A program made the position numbers and the translations under genes. The notes beneath the pieces are model-generated. The model made no database searches. It saw only the letters and a program-made list of their open reading frames with translations, and was not told the DNA's origin. From Microbacterium sp. No. 7 (GTDB taxonomy: Bacteria; Actinomycetota; Actinomycetes; Actinomycetales; Microbacteriaceae), in contig NZ_CP012697.1 of NCBI RefSeq assembly GCF_001314225.1, forward strand, positions 930,001 through 994,000: a DNA stretch of 64,000 nt, in the 5' to 3' direction. This document shows, in pieces, positions 32,786 to 42,393 of this stretch. Every line of letters begins with the position of its first letter. The first letter of the stretch is position 1.

Positions 32786-34351
32786 GTGTTACCACTTCCC
32801 GCAGAGCCCACGACCGCGCCGGACGCCCGTCTGACGGAGCCGGTGCTGTACTGGGCCCTGCGCGGCGGCGCCCGCATCGACGTCGACGGATGCCCGTTCG
32901 CGGTCTCCGAGGGCACGGCGCTGTGGGTCCCCGGCGGGCGGCGGGTGACGACGCGGCTCGGCGGCGCCGACGTGGTCGTTCCCGTGCCCGGCCTCGAGGT
33001 CGGCGAGTGCGCGCAGCCCGTGCTCGTCGAGGTGCCGGCGACGTGGCGGCCGTGGCTTCTGCACGCCTTCGGCGAGGCCCTCGGCCACCTCGACGCCGGC
33101 GCGGGACGGAGTGTCGTGCAGCGTGCGCTCGACGCCGTCGCGCCCGCGTCGCACGGCATCCCCGCGGCCCCGCCGCCGGTCTCCGACGACCTCACCGAGC
33201 TGGCCCGTGCGATCGCGGCGGCCCCCGCCGTGCCGGTGTCGGAGCTCGCGCGGCGACGGCTCGCCGGCTGGAGCCCGCGCACGCTGCAGCGCCGCTTCCT
33301 CGCCGAGACGGGGCTGACCCCGGAGGAGTGGGCGCGGCGCGAGCGCATCGCCGCCGCGGCGCGGCTCCTCGCCGACGGCCACGACCTCGAGCCCGTCGCG
33401 CACGCCGTCGGCTTCGCGACGGTCAGCGGCTTCTCGCGGCTCTTCCGTCAGCTCACGGGCGTCAGCCCCGGCCGCTGGCGCGCGCACGCGACCGAGGCGC
33501 CCGCGGCGCTGCGCCTCGGCGACGCGCCGCCGCCCCCGCTGCCCGCGCAGCGCACGTGGCCGCGCGCGAACGGGTCGCACGTGGCGGTGTGGGTGCTGCG
33601 CGGCCACGCCATCGTGACGGTCGGAGGACAGGAGCTCGACGTGCCCGAGGGCGGCGCCGTCGTGCTGCCCGCCGGCGTGCCCAACGACGTCCGCATGCCG
33701 GAGGGCGCGCTCATGCTGCCCGTGGGCTTCCGCTCCGGGCGCGAGCTCGCGGCCGGCACGCCGACCGCGGCGGCGCGCATCGCCCCCGGCGAGGAGGACG
33801 ACCTCGTGCAGGCCATGGTCGCCGCCTACACGAACGTGCGCCCGCCGGGCCTGTCGCCGTACACGGGCTTCGACCTCGTGCACGCGCGCTCGGCCCGGCA
33901 CGAGGCCACGCGCGACGACGCCGTGCTCGCGACGCTCGCCAGCGGGTTCGCCGCGGCGGCCGCCGACCTGACGCTCGCGGCGTGCGCCGGGCGGCTCGGC
34001 CTCTCGCAGCGCGAGCTCAGCCGCATCGTGAACGACCGCACGGGCATGACCTTCGCACAGTGGGGCAGGATGCTGCGGGCATCGCGCGCCCGCGCGCGGC
34101 TGCACGGGGGCGAGGCGGCATCCGTCGTCTCCCGCGCGCTCGGCTACGCGCACCTGCCCGCGTTCTCGCGCGCCTTCCGCGAGGTGCACGGCCGGAGCCC
34201 GCAGGGCATCGCGCTCGCTCCGGGCGGCGCCGGCGAGGTCGGCCGCTGGCATCGCACGGTCGTCGAGCAGCTCGTCCGCCCGCCCGACGGCGACGCCGGC
34301 GAGGCGGCCGGCCGTCAGAGGCCGGCGAGCTCGCGGAGCGCGCGGTCGTAG
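32786..34351 (+). CDS. AraC-family regulator with two tandem cupin-HTH units
   Basis: A 521-residue protein made of two AraC-type regulators in tandem. Unit 1: cupin-like part (LYWALRGGARIDVDGCPFAVSEGTALWVPGG) and an AraC domain (SELARRRLAGWSPRTLQRRFLAETGLTPEEWARRERIAAAARLL ... VAHAVGFATVSGFSRLFRQLTGVSPGRWR). Unit 2: cupin-like part (VAVWVLRGHAIVTVGGQELDVPEGGAVVLPAGVPND) and an AraC domain (LTLAACAGRLGLSQRELSRIVNDRTGMTFAQWGRML ... VSRALGYAHLPAFSRAFREVHGRSPQG). Normal members have one unit of about 260-300 residues. Divergent from the siderophore operon and so probably its activator. GTG 32786 is my choice; TTG 32759 lies in the iron box. The 3' end overlaps the next gene by 37 bp on the other strand. 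Confidence 0.8.
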   Translation: MLPLPAEPTTAPDARLTEPVLYWALRGGARIDVDGCPFAVSEGTALWVPGGRRVTTRLGGADVVVPVPGLEVGECAQPVLVEVPATWRPWLLHAFGEALGHLDAGAGRSVVQRALDAVAPASHGIPAAPPPVSDDLTELARAIAAAPAVPVSELARRRLAGWSPRTLQRRFLAETGLTPEEWARRERIAAAARLLADGHDLEPVAHAVGFATVSGFSRLFRQLTGVSPGRWRAHATEAPAALRLGDAPPPPLPAQRTWPRANGSHVAVWVLRGHAIVTVGGQELDVPEGGAVVLPAGVPNDVRMPEGALMLPVGFRSGRELAAGTPTAAARIAPGEEDDLVQAMVAAYTNVRPPGLSPYTGFDLVHARSARHEATRDDAVLATLASGFAAAAADLTLAACAGRLGLSQRELSRIVNDRTGMTFAQWGRMLRASRARARLHGGEAASVVSRALGYAHLPAFSRAFREVHGRSPQGIALAPGGAGEVGRWHRTVVEQLVRPPDGDAGEAAGRQRPASSRSARS

Positions 34352-36810
34352 GCCGGCGTGCGGAAGTACTCGCCGTGCGTGCCGATGTGCACCATGTACC
34401 CGGTCGTGTCGATCTCCTCGGCGTGACGGTCGACGCCGCCGCCCGGGACGGGGCTCGCCGCGGGAAAGCCGATGACGTCGGTGAGGCGCCACAGGCTCAC
34501 CCAGCGCACCGACCGGCCGCCGAGCAGCGTGCCGCGCAGCCGGTCGCCCGCCGCGTCGCGCGCGGACGTGCGCTGCGCCGCGGCATCCGCCCGCCACGGA
34601 TCGCGGGCGAACAGTCCCGGCGCGAGCGCGGGGCGGGTGCCGAGCACGTCGGGGCCGAGCAGCTCGGGGAACATGCGCCCGAAGTAGGCGCGCAGCTGCA
34701 CCCCGAAGGTCAGCAGGCGCACGCGCGGCAGCACGCTGCGCGTGTCGGGCGAGCTCGCGAGCAGGCCCAGCGCCGACACGGCCAGCACGCCGCCCATGCT
34801 GTGCGCCGCGAGCACGACGCGGCGTGACGCGCCGCCGCGCAGCCACGCGAACACGCGCCCCGCGATCTCCGGCACGGCCCGCTGCGCGAAGCACGGCGGC
34901 CCGAACGGCTGCGCTGTGCGCGGCAGATAGCATGCGATGTCCCATACGATGCCGAGCGGGCGCGGCGTCGACGGCGTCGCCCCGGACGCCAGCACGGCGA
35001 CGAGCACGAGGCCGATCGCGCCGAGGCCCCACATCGCCCCGCCCATCACCGCGTGCAGCGCCTCCTCGTTCGCGAGCCGGGGCGTCACCCGCCACAGCGA
35101 CACGTCGGCGAGATACGCCGCGCCCGTCCACGCCAGCCCCGTGGCCAGCGCCGCGGCGAGCAGCGCCGCGAGCACGCCCACGGCGGGCTCGACGACGTGC
35201 AGCCGCGCGGCGAGCACGCGCGCCGCCGTCACCCGGGCCAGCAGCGCCCGCGGCGACAGCGGCATGACCCCGGGCGTCGTCGGCACCACCTCGTCGGCGG
35301 GCGTCACGGGCGCGCCCCACTCGGCCGCGCGCTCGGCGACCGATCGCGGCACGGCGAACGCGACCGCCACGACGAGCGCCGCCGCCACGAGCGCGGCCAG
35401 CACCGTCGTGCCGAGCCCCACCCACACGCTCGGCAGCTGCAGCGCCTCCTCGGCGCGGCCGTGATCGCGGATCAGCTCCCACACGGGCCGCGCCCCGTTG
35501 AGCAGATCGCCCACCGAGACGATCGCGATCGCGCTCACGCTCGTCGCGAGCGCCAGGGCGATCGTCATGAAGACCGCCGGCGCGCATCCCCGCCAGGCGG
35601 TGCGGCGACGGCCGCGCAACGGCCGCCACGCGACCCCGGTGAGGGCGAGCACCGCCCCGCACGCGATCAGCGCGAGCGGAACGAACCCCGCGCCGTACAG
35701 CGCGCGCTCGCCCGGCGCGTGCGGCAGCGCGCTCGCGGGCAGCGCCCACGCGAGCAGCGCGAGCACGACCGCGAAGAGCAGGACGGATGCCGCGAGCAGC
35801 ACGATCGAGACGGCCTTCGGCCACACCGGCGCGGTCTCCTCGGGCGACATCGTCGGCAGCACCGCGACGACCGCCGCCGTCACCGCGAGGAGCGCCGCGG
35901 CGGCCACGGCGAGAGCCGCGAAGCCGGCATCCGCGCCCCGCGCCGCGACATGCTGCGCGACGAGCGCCGTCACGAGGGCCACGGCGCCGGCGACGTGCGC
36001 GCGGGCGAGGTGCGCCGTGATGCGGTTCGCCCAGAAGCCGGGCTGCGACAGGGCCGCCGACGGCGCGGCGAGGGCCTCGTCGGCCGCGGCGCCGCGCCGC
36101 CGCACGTCGCGGCCGCCCTCCATGCCCGGCAGCATGTCGTAGCGATGCCGCGAGAACGTGGACAGCAGCCACAGGCCGGCGACCCCGACGGCCGGCACGA
36201 GCGCGAACAGCGCGAGCCGCTGTCCCGCCGTCCACGTCGCGAACGGCTCCAGCAGTCCCCGCACGGGCGCGCACAGACCGGGCTGTGCGGCGCACTGCGC
36301 GCCGACGAGATCGAGCGACAGGGTCACGGCGGTCATCGTGAACAGCAGCGTCAGCACGAGGCCGAACAGGCGCCCGAGCGCGGCCGAGGCGGCCGCGCGG
36401 CGGCGCACCGCGGCATCCGTCGACGGCGCGCAGCCCGCCCAGAGCGCGGCGTTGCCGACGCTGAACGGCAGCAGCAGTGCGTACGCGATGCGCGCGACGA
36501 CGCCCGCGAGCACGCCCGCCGCGCCGACCCCGCCGAAGTTGGGGGTCGTGCGCACCATGCCGCCCCACGAGTACGCCTCCCGCGTCAGCCCCTCGGGAAC
36601 CCGGGCGCGCCGGTGCGCGGGCGCGTCGCTGCGCGGCTCCCGCGGCGACCAGAACGACCCGTACTTGTCGCCCGCGACGAGCTCGACCGCGTCGTCGGGC
36701 AGGTCGAGCAGCTGCGCGGGCGTCGTGTTGTTGACGCCGTGCACGCGCAGCTCGAGCACCTCGGCGGGTCGCTCGCGCCGCTCGACCCGAAACCGGAACT
36801 CGACTCCCAT
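34315..36810 (-). CDS. Large membrane protein with an alpha/beta-hydrolase domain split by transmembrane helices
   Basis: An 831-residue protein. The N-terminus has VLELRVHGVNNTTP (H24-G25), the beta-strand plus HG oxyanion motif that opens many lipase-like alpha/beta-hydrolases. About ten hydrophobic segments then occupy residues 90-600. The fold resumes with ASRRVVLAAHSMGGVLAVSALGLL, a nucleophile elbow with Ser at about 671, VRLLTFGVQLRAYFG, WVSLWRLTDVIGFP (Asp about 778) and GTHGEYFRTPAYDRAL (His about 812). I infer one hydrolase interrupted by a membrane insertion, with the active site on the cytoplasmic or outer face unknown. Substrate unknown; a lipid or ester is plausible. Confidence 0.72.
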   Translation of the reverse strand: MGVEFRFRVERRERPAEVLELRVHGVNNTTPAQLLDLPDDAVELVAGDKYGSFWSPREPRSDAPAHRRARVPEGLTREAYSWGGMVRTTPNFGGVGAAGVLAGVVARIAYALLLPFSVGNAALWAGCAPSTDAAVRRRAAASAALGRLFGLVLTLLFTMTAVTLSLDLVGAQCAAQPGLCAPVRGLLEPFATWTAGQRLALFALVPAVGVAGLWLLSTFSRHRYDMLPGMEGGRDVRRRGAAADEALAAPSAALSQPGFWANRITAHLARAHVAGAVALVTALVAQHVAARGADAGFAALAVAAAALLAVTAAVVAVLPTMSPEETAPVWPKAVSIVLLAASVLLFAVVLALLAWALPASALPHAPGERALYGAGFVPLALIACGAVLALTGVAWRPLRGRRRTAWRGCAPAVFMTIALALATSVSAIAIVSVGDLLNGARPVWELIRDHGRAEEALQLPSVWVGLGTTVLAALVAAALVVAVAFAVPRSVAERAAEWGAPVTPADEVVPTTPGVMPLSPRALLARVTAARVLAARLHVVEPAVGVLAALLAAALATGLAWTGAAYLADVSLWRVTPRLANEEALHAVMGGAMWGLGAIGLVLVAVLASGATPSTPRPLGIVWDIACYLPRTAQPFGPPCFAQRAVPEIAGRVFAWLRGGASRRVVLAAHSMGGVLAVSALGLLASSPDTRSVLPRVRLLTFGVQLRAYFGRMFPELLGPDVLGTRPALAPGLFARDPWRADAAAQRTSARDAAGDRLRGTLLGGRSVRWVSLWRLTDVIGFPAASPVPGGGVDRHAEEIDTTGYMVHIGTHGEYFRTPAYDRALRELAGL

Positions 36811-36849
36811 GGCGCCTCCCGCGGCCGTGCGCCCATGCTACCGCCGCGG

Positions 36850-38289
36850 TCAGGCGCCGAGGAGGGCCTCGATGGGACCGCGGGCGAAGTACACGACGAA
36901 GCCGGCGGCGACGATCCAGAGCAGGGGGCTGATCGCGCGGACGCGGCCCGAGAGGGCGTGCACGACGACCCAGCTGATGAAGCCCGCGCCGATGCCGTTC
37001 GCGATCGAGTAGGTCATCGGCATGACCGTCGCGGTGAGGAACACCGGCAGCAGCACGCGGAAGTCGGTGAGGTCGATGTGCGAGATCTGCGCGAGCATCA
37101 TGGCGCCGACGATCACGAGCGCCGCCGCGGCCACCTCGGTCGGCACGATCGAGGTGAGCGGCGTGAAGAACATCGCGAGCAGGAACAGCACGCCCGTCAC
37201 GAGGTTCGCGAGGCCCGTGCGCGCGCCCTCGCCGATGCCCGAGCCCGACTCGATGAACACGGTGCTCGACGACGACGAGGTCGCCCCGCCGACTACCGCG
37301 CCGACGCCCTCGACGACGAGCGCGGAGCGGATGCGGGGGAAGTCGCCCTTCTCGTCGGCGAGTCCCGCCTCCTTCGCGAGCCCCGTCATCGTGCCCATCG
37401 CGTCGAAGAAGTTCGAGAACACGAGGGTGAACACGAGCATGACGAGCGTCACGACGCTGACCCTGCCGAGGTCGAAGCCGAAGTCGACCGCGCCGATGAG
37501 GCTCAGGTCGGGAACGCTCACGGGCGACCCCGACAGGGCGGGGATCGTCAGGCCCCAGCCGCCGGGGGAGTCGACCGCCGAGCCCAGGTGCCAGATCGCC
37601 TCGGCGACGACCGAGAGCACCGTGCCCGCGACGAGGCCGATGAGCATGCCGCCCTTCACGCGGCGCGCCACGAGCACGCCCGTGAGCAGCAGCGTGATCA
37701 CGAACATGACCGTGGGGACCGTCGCGATCGAGCCGCCCTGGCCGAGGCCCACCGGCGGCGACGCCGCGCCCGTGGCCGTCACGAGCCCCGAGTTGACGAA
37801 GCCGATGAACGCGATGAACAGGCCGATCGCGACCGTGATCGCGAGCTTGAGCTGCACGGGCACGGCGTCGAAGATCAGCTTGCGCAGGCCGGTCGCGGCG
37901 AGCAGCACGATGACCAGGCCGTTGATCACGACGAGCGCCATCGCCTCGGCCCACGTGACCTCGCCGACGACGCTGAAGGCGACGAACGCGTTGATGCCGA
38001 GGCCCGTCGCGAACGCGAACGGCAACCGCGACACGAGGCCGAACAGGATCGTCATGACGCCCGCGGCGAGCGCCGTCGCCGCGCCCACGGCGCCGAACGA
38101 CAGCTCCGTGCCCTCGATGTCGGGGGTCCCCGAGAGGATGATCGGGTTGAGGATGACGATGTACGCCATCGTCACGAAGGTGACGACGCCGCCCCGGATC
38201 TCGCCGCCGACCGACGAGCCGCGCGCCGTGATCTCGAAGTAGCGGTCGATCGCGCCGCGCGCGGCAGGGGCCTGGGTCTGTGCGTTCAC
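36850..38289 (-). CDS. NCS2-family purine permease (AzgA/PbuG-like)
   Basis: A 479-residue multi-pass transporter. It starts DRYFEITARGSSVGGEIRGGVVTFVTMAYIVILNPIILS, the hallmark of the AzgA group for adenine, guanine and hypoxanthine. NFFDAMGTMTGLAKEAGLADEKGDFPRIRSALVVEGVGAVVGGATSSSSSTVFIESGSGIGEGARTGLAN is the conserved substrate and proton-coupling region. The GTG at 38287-38289 has a GGAGG site 5 nt before it. No purine riboswitch is visible in the leader. Purine synthesis genes lie 1.5 kb away on the other strand. Confidence 0.93.
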   Translation of the reverse strand: MNAQTQAPAARGAIDRYFEITARGSSVGGEIRGGVVTFVTMAYIVILNPIILSGTPDIEGTELSFGAVGAATALAAGVMTILFGLVSRLPFAFATGLGINAFVAFSVVGEVTWAEAMALVVINGLVIVLLAATGLRKLIFDAVPVQLKLAITVAIGLFIAFIGFVNSGLVTATGAASPPVGLGQGGSIATVPTVMFVITLLLTGVLVARRVKGGMLIGLVAGTVLSVVAEAIWHLGSAVDSPGGWGLTIPALSGSPVSVPDLSLIGAVDFGFDLGRVSVVTLVMLVFTLVFSNFFDAMGTMTGLAKEAGLADEKGDFPRIRSALVVEGVGAVVGGATSSSSSTVFIESGSGIGEGARTGLANLVTGVLFLLAMFFTPLTSIVPTEVAAAALVIVGAMMLAQISHIDLTDFRVLLPVFLTATVMPMTYSIANGIGAGFISWVVVHALSGRVRAISPLLWIVAAGFVVYFARGPIEALLGA

Positions 38290-38387
38290 GATGTCCTCCG
38301 AGGGCGAACGGGGGCGGACACGCCCTCCTCCGAAGACGAACGTAGCGGCATGCGGCACGCGCTCGCATGTTTGCGCCGCACGCTCGA

Positions 38388-38393
38388 TAGGGT
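38388..38393 (+). promoter_or_regulatory. -10 box of the DUF6350 gene
   Basis: TAGGGT, 9 nt before the ATG at 38403. Confidence 0.4.
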
Positions 38394-38402
38394 CGAAGCC
38401 GC

Positions 38403-39644
38403 ATGAACCGCCTGCTCGTCCTCCTGCTCGCCGCCTTCGACGCGGTGCTCGCCGTCGTGGTGGGCATCGCGCTCGCCCTCGCGCCCCTCGCCCTGCTGTG
38501 GGTCTTCGCCTTCGGGGCGCACGCCGACTGGCTCGCGCTGTGGCCCGCGGCCGTGCGGCTCTGGCAGCTGGGCAACCTCGTGCCCCTGCACCTCGAGCTG
38601 CCCGACGAGTACCTCGCCGCGGCCGCGATCCCCGCGGAGGGCGCCGCCTTCACACTGTCGCTCGCGCCGACCGCGTTCGCCGTGCTGTCGGCCGTGCTCG
38701 GCGCGCGATCGGGCCGCCGCGCCGCGCAGGCGGGGGAGTGGGCCGCGGGCGTCGCGGGCGCGACCGTCGCGGCGGCCGTGCTCGCCGCCGTGCTGCTCGT
38801 GGCGTCGCCCGGGCCCGTCGCCTCGGTCGACCCCGCGTGGGCGATCGTGCTGCCGACCGTCGTCTTCGCCGTGCCGGCGCTCGTCTCGGCCCTCGTCGTC
38901 GCCTGGCCGGGCGCCGGCGGGAGCGCGCTCGCGCGCGCGTCGGCGGCGATCCCCGCGCGCTTCGCGGGCGTGCCCGCCGCGATCGCCCGCGGCACGGGAG
39001 CCGCCCTCGCGGGCGTCGCGGGCACGGCATCCGTGCTGTTCGCGGTCGCGCTCGCCCTGCGCGGAAACGAGATCATCGGGCTGTACGAGGCCTCCGGCGC
39101 CGATCTCACGGGCGCCGTCGCGATCGCGGCCGGCCAGCTCGCCTACGTCCCGACGCTCATCGTGTGGGCGGCGTCGTACCTCGCCGGTCCCGGCTTCGCG
39201 TTCGGCGCCGGCACCGCGATCATGCCCGCCGGGACGAGCGCCGGCGTCGTCCCCGGCATCCCCGTGCTGGGCGTGCTTCCGCCCGGCGGGTCGCCCTGGC
39301 TGCTGGCGCTCGTGCTCGTGCCGGTCGCGGTCGGCGCCCTCGCCGGCCTCGTCGCCCGCCGTGCCCTGGCGGCCGGGACGGACGCCGACGGCATCGTGCC
39401 GCGCGCCCTCGCGCTCGCCGGGCTCATCGTCCTGACGGCGGCGGCCGCGTTCGCCGCCGCGTTCGCCGCGTCGGGGTCGATCGGACCGGGCGCGATGAGC
39501 GAGGTCGGACCCGTGCCGTGGCTGTTCGCGGTCGTCCTCGCCGGCGAGATCGGCGTCGGCGCGGCGATCATGCTGTTCGCGCCGCGCAGCGTGCCCGACG
39601 AGGCGCCCGCGGTGTACGACGACCGCGCGGCCGAGCGCGCGTAG
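38403..39644 (+). CDS. DUF6350-family membrane protein
   Basis: A 413-residue integral membrane protein with about nine or ten hydrophobic segments, low in charged residues. It matches the actinobacterial DUF6350 family in arrangement: start MNRLLVLLLAAFDAVLAVVVGIALALAPLALLWVFAFGAHADWLALWPAAVRLWQLG and the segment TLIVWAASYLAGPGFAFGAGTAIMPAGTSAGVVPGIPVLGVLPPGG, and in location just before purN-purH. Function is unknown; it is not required to interpret it as a transporter. Confidence 0.75.
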   Translation: MNRLLVLLLAAFDAVLAVVVGIALALAPLALLWVFAFGAHADWLALWPAAVRLWQLGNLVPLHLELPDEYLAAAAIPAEGAAFTLSLAPTAFAVLSAVLGARSGRRAAQAGEWAAGVAGATVAAAVLAAVLLVASPGPVASVDPAWAIVLPTVVFAVPALVSALVVAWPGAGGSALARASAAIPARFAGVPAAIARGTGAALAGVAGTASVLFAVALALRGNEIIGLYEASGADLTGAVAIAAGQLAYVPTLIVWAASYLAGPGFAFGAGTAIMPAGTSAGVVPGIPVLGVLPPGGSPWLLALVLVPVAVGALAGLVARRALAAGTDADGIVPRALALAGLIVLTAAAAFAAAFAASGSIGPGAMSEVGPVPWLFAVVLAGEIGVGAAIMLFAPRSVPDEAPAVYDDRAAERA

Positions 39645-39757
39645 TGGCGCGGGCCGGTGCGGCGGCGCCGGCCGACGGTGGTGGCACCGGCCCGATGCGG
39701 CGGCGCCGGTCCGCGGCAGCGGCCGAGGGGAGAGCACGGGGCGCGGGGCGCCGCCGG

Positions 39758-39763
39758 TAGACT
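39758..39763 (+). promoter_or_regulatory. -10 box of purN, leaderless
   Basis: TAGACT followed by 6 nt and the GTG at 39770. This spacing decides the start in favour of GTG 39770 over GTG 39764. Confidence 0.5.
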
Positions 39764-39769
39764 GTGCGG

Positions 39770-40369
39770 GTGCTCACGGTCGCCGTTCTCATCTCGGGCA
39801 CCGGATCCAACCTCCGCGCGCTCCTGGAAGCCGCGAGCGAACCCGGCTTTCCCGCGCGTGTCGTCGTCGTCGGCGCCGACCGCGAGGCCGACGGCTTCGC
39901 GCACGCCGAGGCCTTCGGCATCCCCTCCTTCGAGGTGCCCTACTCGTCGTTCGAGAGCCGCGATGCGTGGGGCGCCGAGCTCGACGCCCAGCTGCGGGTC
40001 TGGAGTCCCGACCTCGTCGTGCTGAGCGGCCTCATGCGGCTGCTGCCCGCCGCCGTCGTCGACGCGTGGGCGCCGCGGCTGATCAACACGCATCCCGCCT
40101 ACCTGCCCGAGTTCCCCGGCGCGCACGGCGTGCGCGACGCGCTCGCCGCCGGCGTCGCCGAGACCGGTGCGAGCGTCATCGTCGTCGACCGCGGCGTCGA
40201 CTCGGGCCCCATCCTCGCGCAGGAGCGCGTGCCCGTCTTGCCCGGCGACACGGAGCACACGCTGCACGAGCGCATCAAGCCCGTCGAGCGACGCCTGCTC
40301 ATCGACGTCGTGCGCCGCATCGCGACGGGCGACCTCGATCTCGCGTCGTTCGACGCGTCCGACGCCTGA
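39770..40369 (+). CDS. purN: Phosphoribosylglycinamide formyltransferase
   Basis: A 199-residue enzyme of purine synthesis step 3, transferring formyl from 10-formyltetrahydrofolate to glycinamide ribonucleotide. The start [19 protein letters not shown] is the phosphate-binding loop. [65 protein letters not shown] holds the catalytic Asn-His-Asp set (NTHP with the later D in VDSGP). purH follows after 30 bp with its own AGGAG site, so the two are one operon. Confidence 0.96.
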   Translation: MLTVAVLISGTGSNLRALLEAASEPGFPARVVVVGADREADGFAHAEAFGIPSFEVPYSSFESRDAWGAELDAQLRVWSPDLVVLSGLMRLLPAAVVDAWAPRLINTHPAYLPEFPGAHGVRDALAAGVAETGASVIVVDRGVDSGPILAQERVPVLPGDTEHTLHERIKPVERRLLIDVVRRIATGDLDLASFDASDA

Positions 40370-40399
40370 CCCCCCGAATCACCTGACCCCAGGAGCAGC

Positions 40400-42007
40400 A
40401 TGGCCGGCCCCCAGATCGATCCCACCCTCTACCGTCCGCGCGACGTCGTGCCCGTGCGCCGGGCGCTGCTCTCGGTGAGCGACAAGACCGGGCTGCTCGA
40501 GTTCGCGGGCGCGCTGCGCGACGCGGGCGTGGAGGTCGTCTCGACGGGCGGGTCGGCGGCGCTGCTGCGCGAGCACGGCTTCGAGGTCACCGACGTCGCG
40601 AGCATCACGGGCTTCCCCGAGTCGCTCGACGGACGCGTGAAGACCCTGCACCCGGGCGTGCACGCGGGCCTGCTCGCCGACCTGCGCCTCGCCGACCACG
40701 AGCGGCAGCTCGACGAGCTCGGCATCCAGCCGTTCGAGCTCGTCGTCGTGAACCTGTACCCGTTCGCCGAGACGGTCGCGTCGGGCGCCGCGGGCGACGC
40801 CGTGGTCGAGCAGATCGACATCGGCGGCCCCGCGATGGTGCGCGCGTCGGCGAAGAACTTCGCCAACGTCGCGATCGCCGTCTCGCCCGACTCGTACCCG
40901 GCGATCGCCGAGGCGATCGCGCAGGGCGGCACCACGCTCGCGCACCGCAAGGAGCTCGCGGCGCGCGCCTTCGCGCACACCGCCGCCTACGACCGGGCCG
41001 TCGCCACGTGGTTCGCCGACGGCACGCTGCTCGACGAGGGCGAGCTGCCGCAGCACCTGACGATCAAGGCCGAGCGCCTCGCGACGCTGCGCTACGGCGA
41101 GAACGCGCACCAGCGCGCCGCGATCTACTCGCGCACGGGCGGGCACGGCATCGCCCAGGCGACGCAGCTGCAGGGCAAGGAGATGTCGTACAACAACTAC
41201 GTCGACGTCGATGCCGCCCTGCGCGCCGTGTACGACCTCGTGACCCCGGCCGTGGCGATCATCAAGCACGCCAACCCGTGCGGCATCGCGATCGCGGCGC
41301 CCAACGCCCTCGACCCGATGGCATCCGCCCACCTGCGTGCGCACGAGTGCGACCCCGTGTCGGCCTTCGGCGGCGTGATCGCCGCCAACCGCACGGTCAC
41401 GCTCAAGATGGCCGAGAACCTGCGCGACATCTTCACCGAGGTCATCGTCGCGCCCGACTTCGAGCCCGAGGCGCTCGAGGCGTTCCGGCTCAAGAAGAAC
41501 CTGCGCGTGCTGCGCCTTCCCGCCGACTGGCGGCAGGAGCCCATGGACGTGCGGCTCGTGTCGGGCGGCCTGCTGCTGCAGGACGCCGACCGGTTCCCGC
41601 CCGACATCGAGTCGGTCGCGACGAACTGGGAGCTCGTCTCGGGCGAGCGCCCCGCGCCCGACGAGATGGTGAACCTCATCTTCGCGTGGAAGGCGTGCCG
41701 CGCCGTCAAGAGCAACGCCATCGTGCTCGCGAAGAACTCCGCCACCGTCGGCATCGGCATGGGGCAGGTCAACCGCGTCGACTCGTGCCGGCTCGCCGTC
41801 GAGCGCGCCGGCGACCGGGCGGCGGGCTCGGTCGCGGCATCCGACGCGTTCTTCCCGTTCGCCGACGGGCCGCAGGTGCTCATCGACGCGGGCGTGCGCG
41901 CGATCGTGCAGCCCGGCGGCTCGGTGCGCGACGAGGAGGTCGTCGCCGCGGCCCGCGCCGCGAACGTGACGATGTTCTTCACCGGCGAGCGCCACTTCTT
42001 CCACTGA
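40400..42007 (+). CDS. purH: Bifunctional AICAR formyltransferase/IMP cyclohydrolase
   Basis: A 535-residue bifunctional enzyme for the last two steps of IMP synthesis. The N-terminal cyclohydrolase domain shows [41 protein letters not shown] and [22 protein letters not shown]. The C-terminal transformylase has [15 protein letters not shown], the catalytic Lys-His pair in [14 protein letters not shown], and [38 protein letters not shown] at the end. Full length and canonical. The start is ATG behind AGGAG. Confidence 0.97.
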   Translation: MAGPQIDPTLYRPRDVVPVRRALLSVSDKTGLLEFAGALRDAGVEVVSTGGSAALLREHGFEVTDVASITGFPESLDGRVKTLHPGVHAGLLADLRLADHERQLDELGIQPFELVVVNLYPFAETVASGAAGDAVVEQIDIGGPAMVRASAKNFANVAIAVSPDSYPAIAEAIAQGGTTLAHRKELAARAFAHTAAYDRAVATWFADGTLLDEGELPQHLTIKAERLATLRYGENAHQRAAIYSRTGGHGIAQATQLQGKEMSYNNYVDVDAALRAVYDLVTPAVAIIKHANPCGIAIAAPNALDPMASAHLRAHECDPVSAFGGVIAANRTVTLKMAENLRDIFTEVIVAPDFEPEALEAFRLKKNLRVLRLPADWRQEPMDVRLVSGGLLLQDADRFPPDIESVATNWELVSGERPAPDEMVNLIFAWKACRAVKSNAIVLAKNSATVGIGMGQVNRVDSCRLAVERAGDRAAGSVAASDAFFPFADGPQVLIDAGVRAIVQPGGSVRDEEVVAAARAANVTMFFTGERHFFH

Positions 42008-42081
42008 CCCCCGGCCCCGCCTCGCCCGTCGGCACCCTGCCCGGCGGAAGCCGCCGCCGGGCGCGCCGCGGCGACTCCGCT

Positions 42082-42164
42082 CACCGTTCACAATTCAGGA
42101 GATCCGGTGCGTGAGGCCCGGTTCGCGGGCCCGCACCGCGGTTCTTCCTGAGTTGTGAACGGTG
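42082..42164. repeat. Intergenic inverted repeat, family GTTCACAATTCAGGA
   Basis: Arms CACCGTTCACAATTCAGGA (42082-42100) and TCCTGAGTTGTGAACGGTG (42146-42164) match at 18 of 19 positions. The 386-bp gap 42008-42393 between purH and the Ada-AlkA gene holds this element and a second copy 150 bp further on, and no gene. Confidence 0.85.
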
Positions 42165-42236
42165 GAGGCGGCGATTCGCTGGCCGACCGCCGTGCGGCCC
42201 GCGGCGGGCTTCGTCCGGGGCCTCGGCGCCGCTGGT

Positions 42237-42311
42237 GTTCACAACTCAGGAGATCCGGCCCCGGGGAGCCGGTTCGCGGGCCTGCCGCGCGGCTCTTCCT
42301 GAGTTGTGAAC
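42237..42311. repeat. Intergenic inverted repeat, family GTTCACAATTCAGGA (second copy)
   Basis: Arms GTTCACAACTCAGGA (42237-42251) and TCCTGAGTTGTGAAC (42297-42311), perfect over 15 bp. The compensating change (AATTC to AACTC with GAATT to GAGTT on the other arm) shows that pairing is maintained. Confidence 0.85.
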
Positions 42312-42393
42312 GGTGGGAGGGGTGGGGAGCGGCGGCGGTGCCGTGTCCGATTTCCGCCAGCCGACCGGCCGGGGGCGTGCGAGAGTGGATGCC

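Noticed and set aside
38290..38402. Purine riboswitch before the NCS2 permease or before DUF6350/purN
   Set aside because: The gaps are short and I see none of the conserved three-way junction bases; the permease gene has an ordinary GGAGG site close to its start.
32789..39109. A 2106-codon minus-strand open frame
   Set aside because: It has Arg/Gly-rich low-complexity content in an alternative frame of the AraC, hydrolase and permease genes, which show clear family motifs in the frames I chose.
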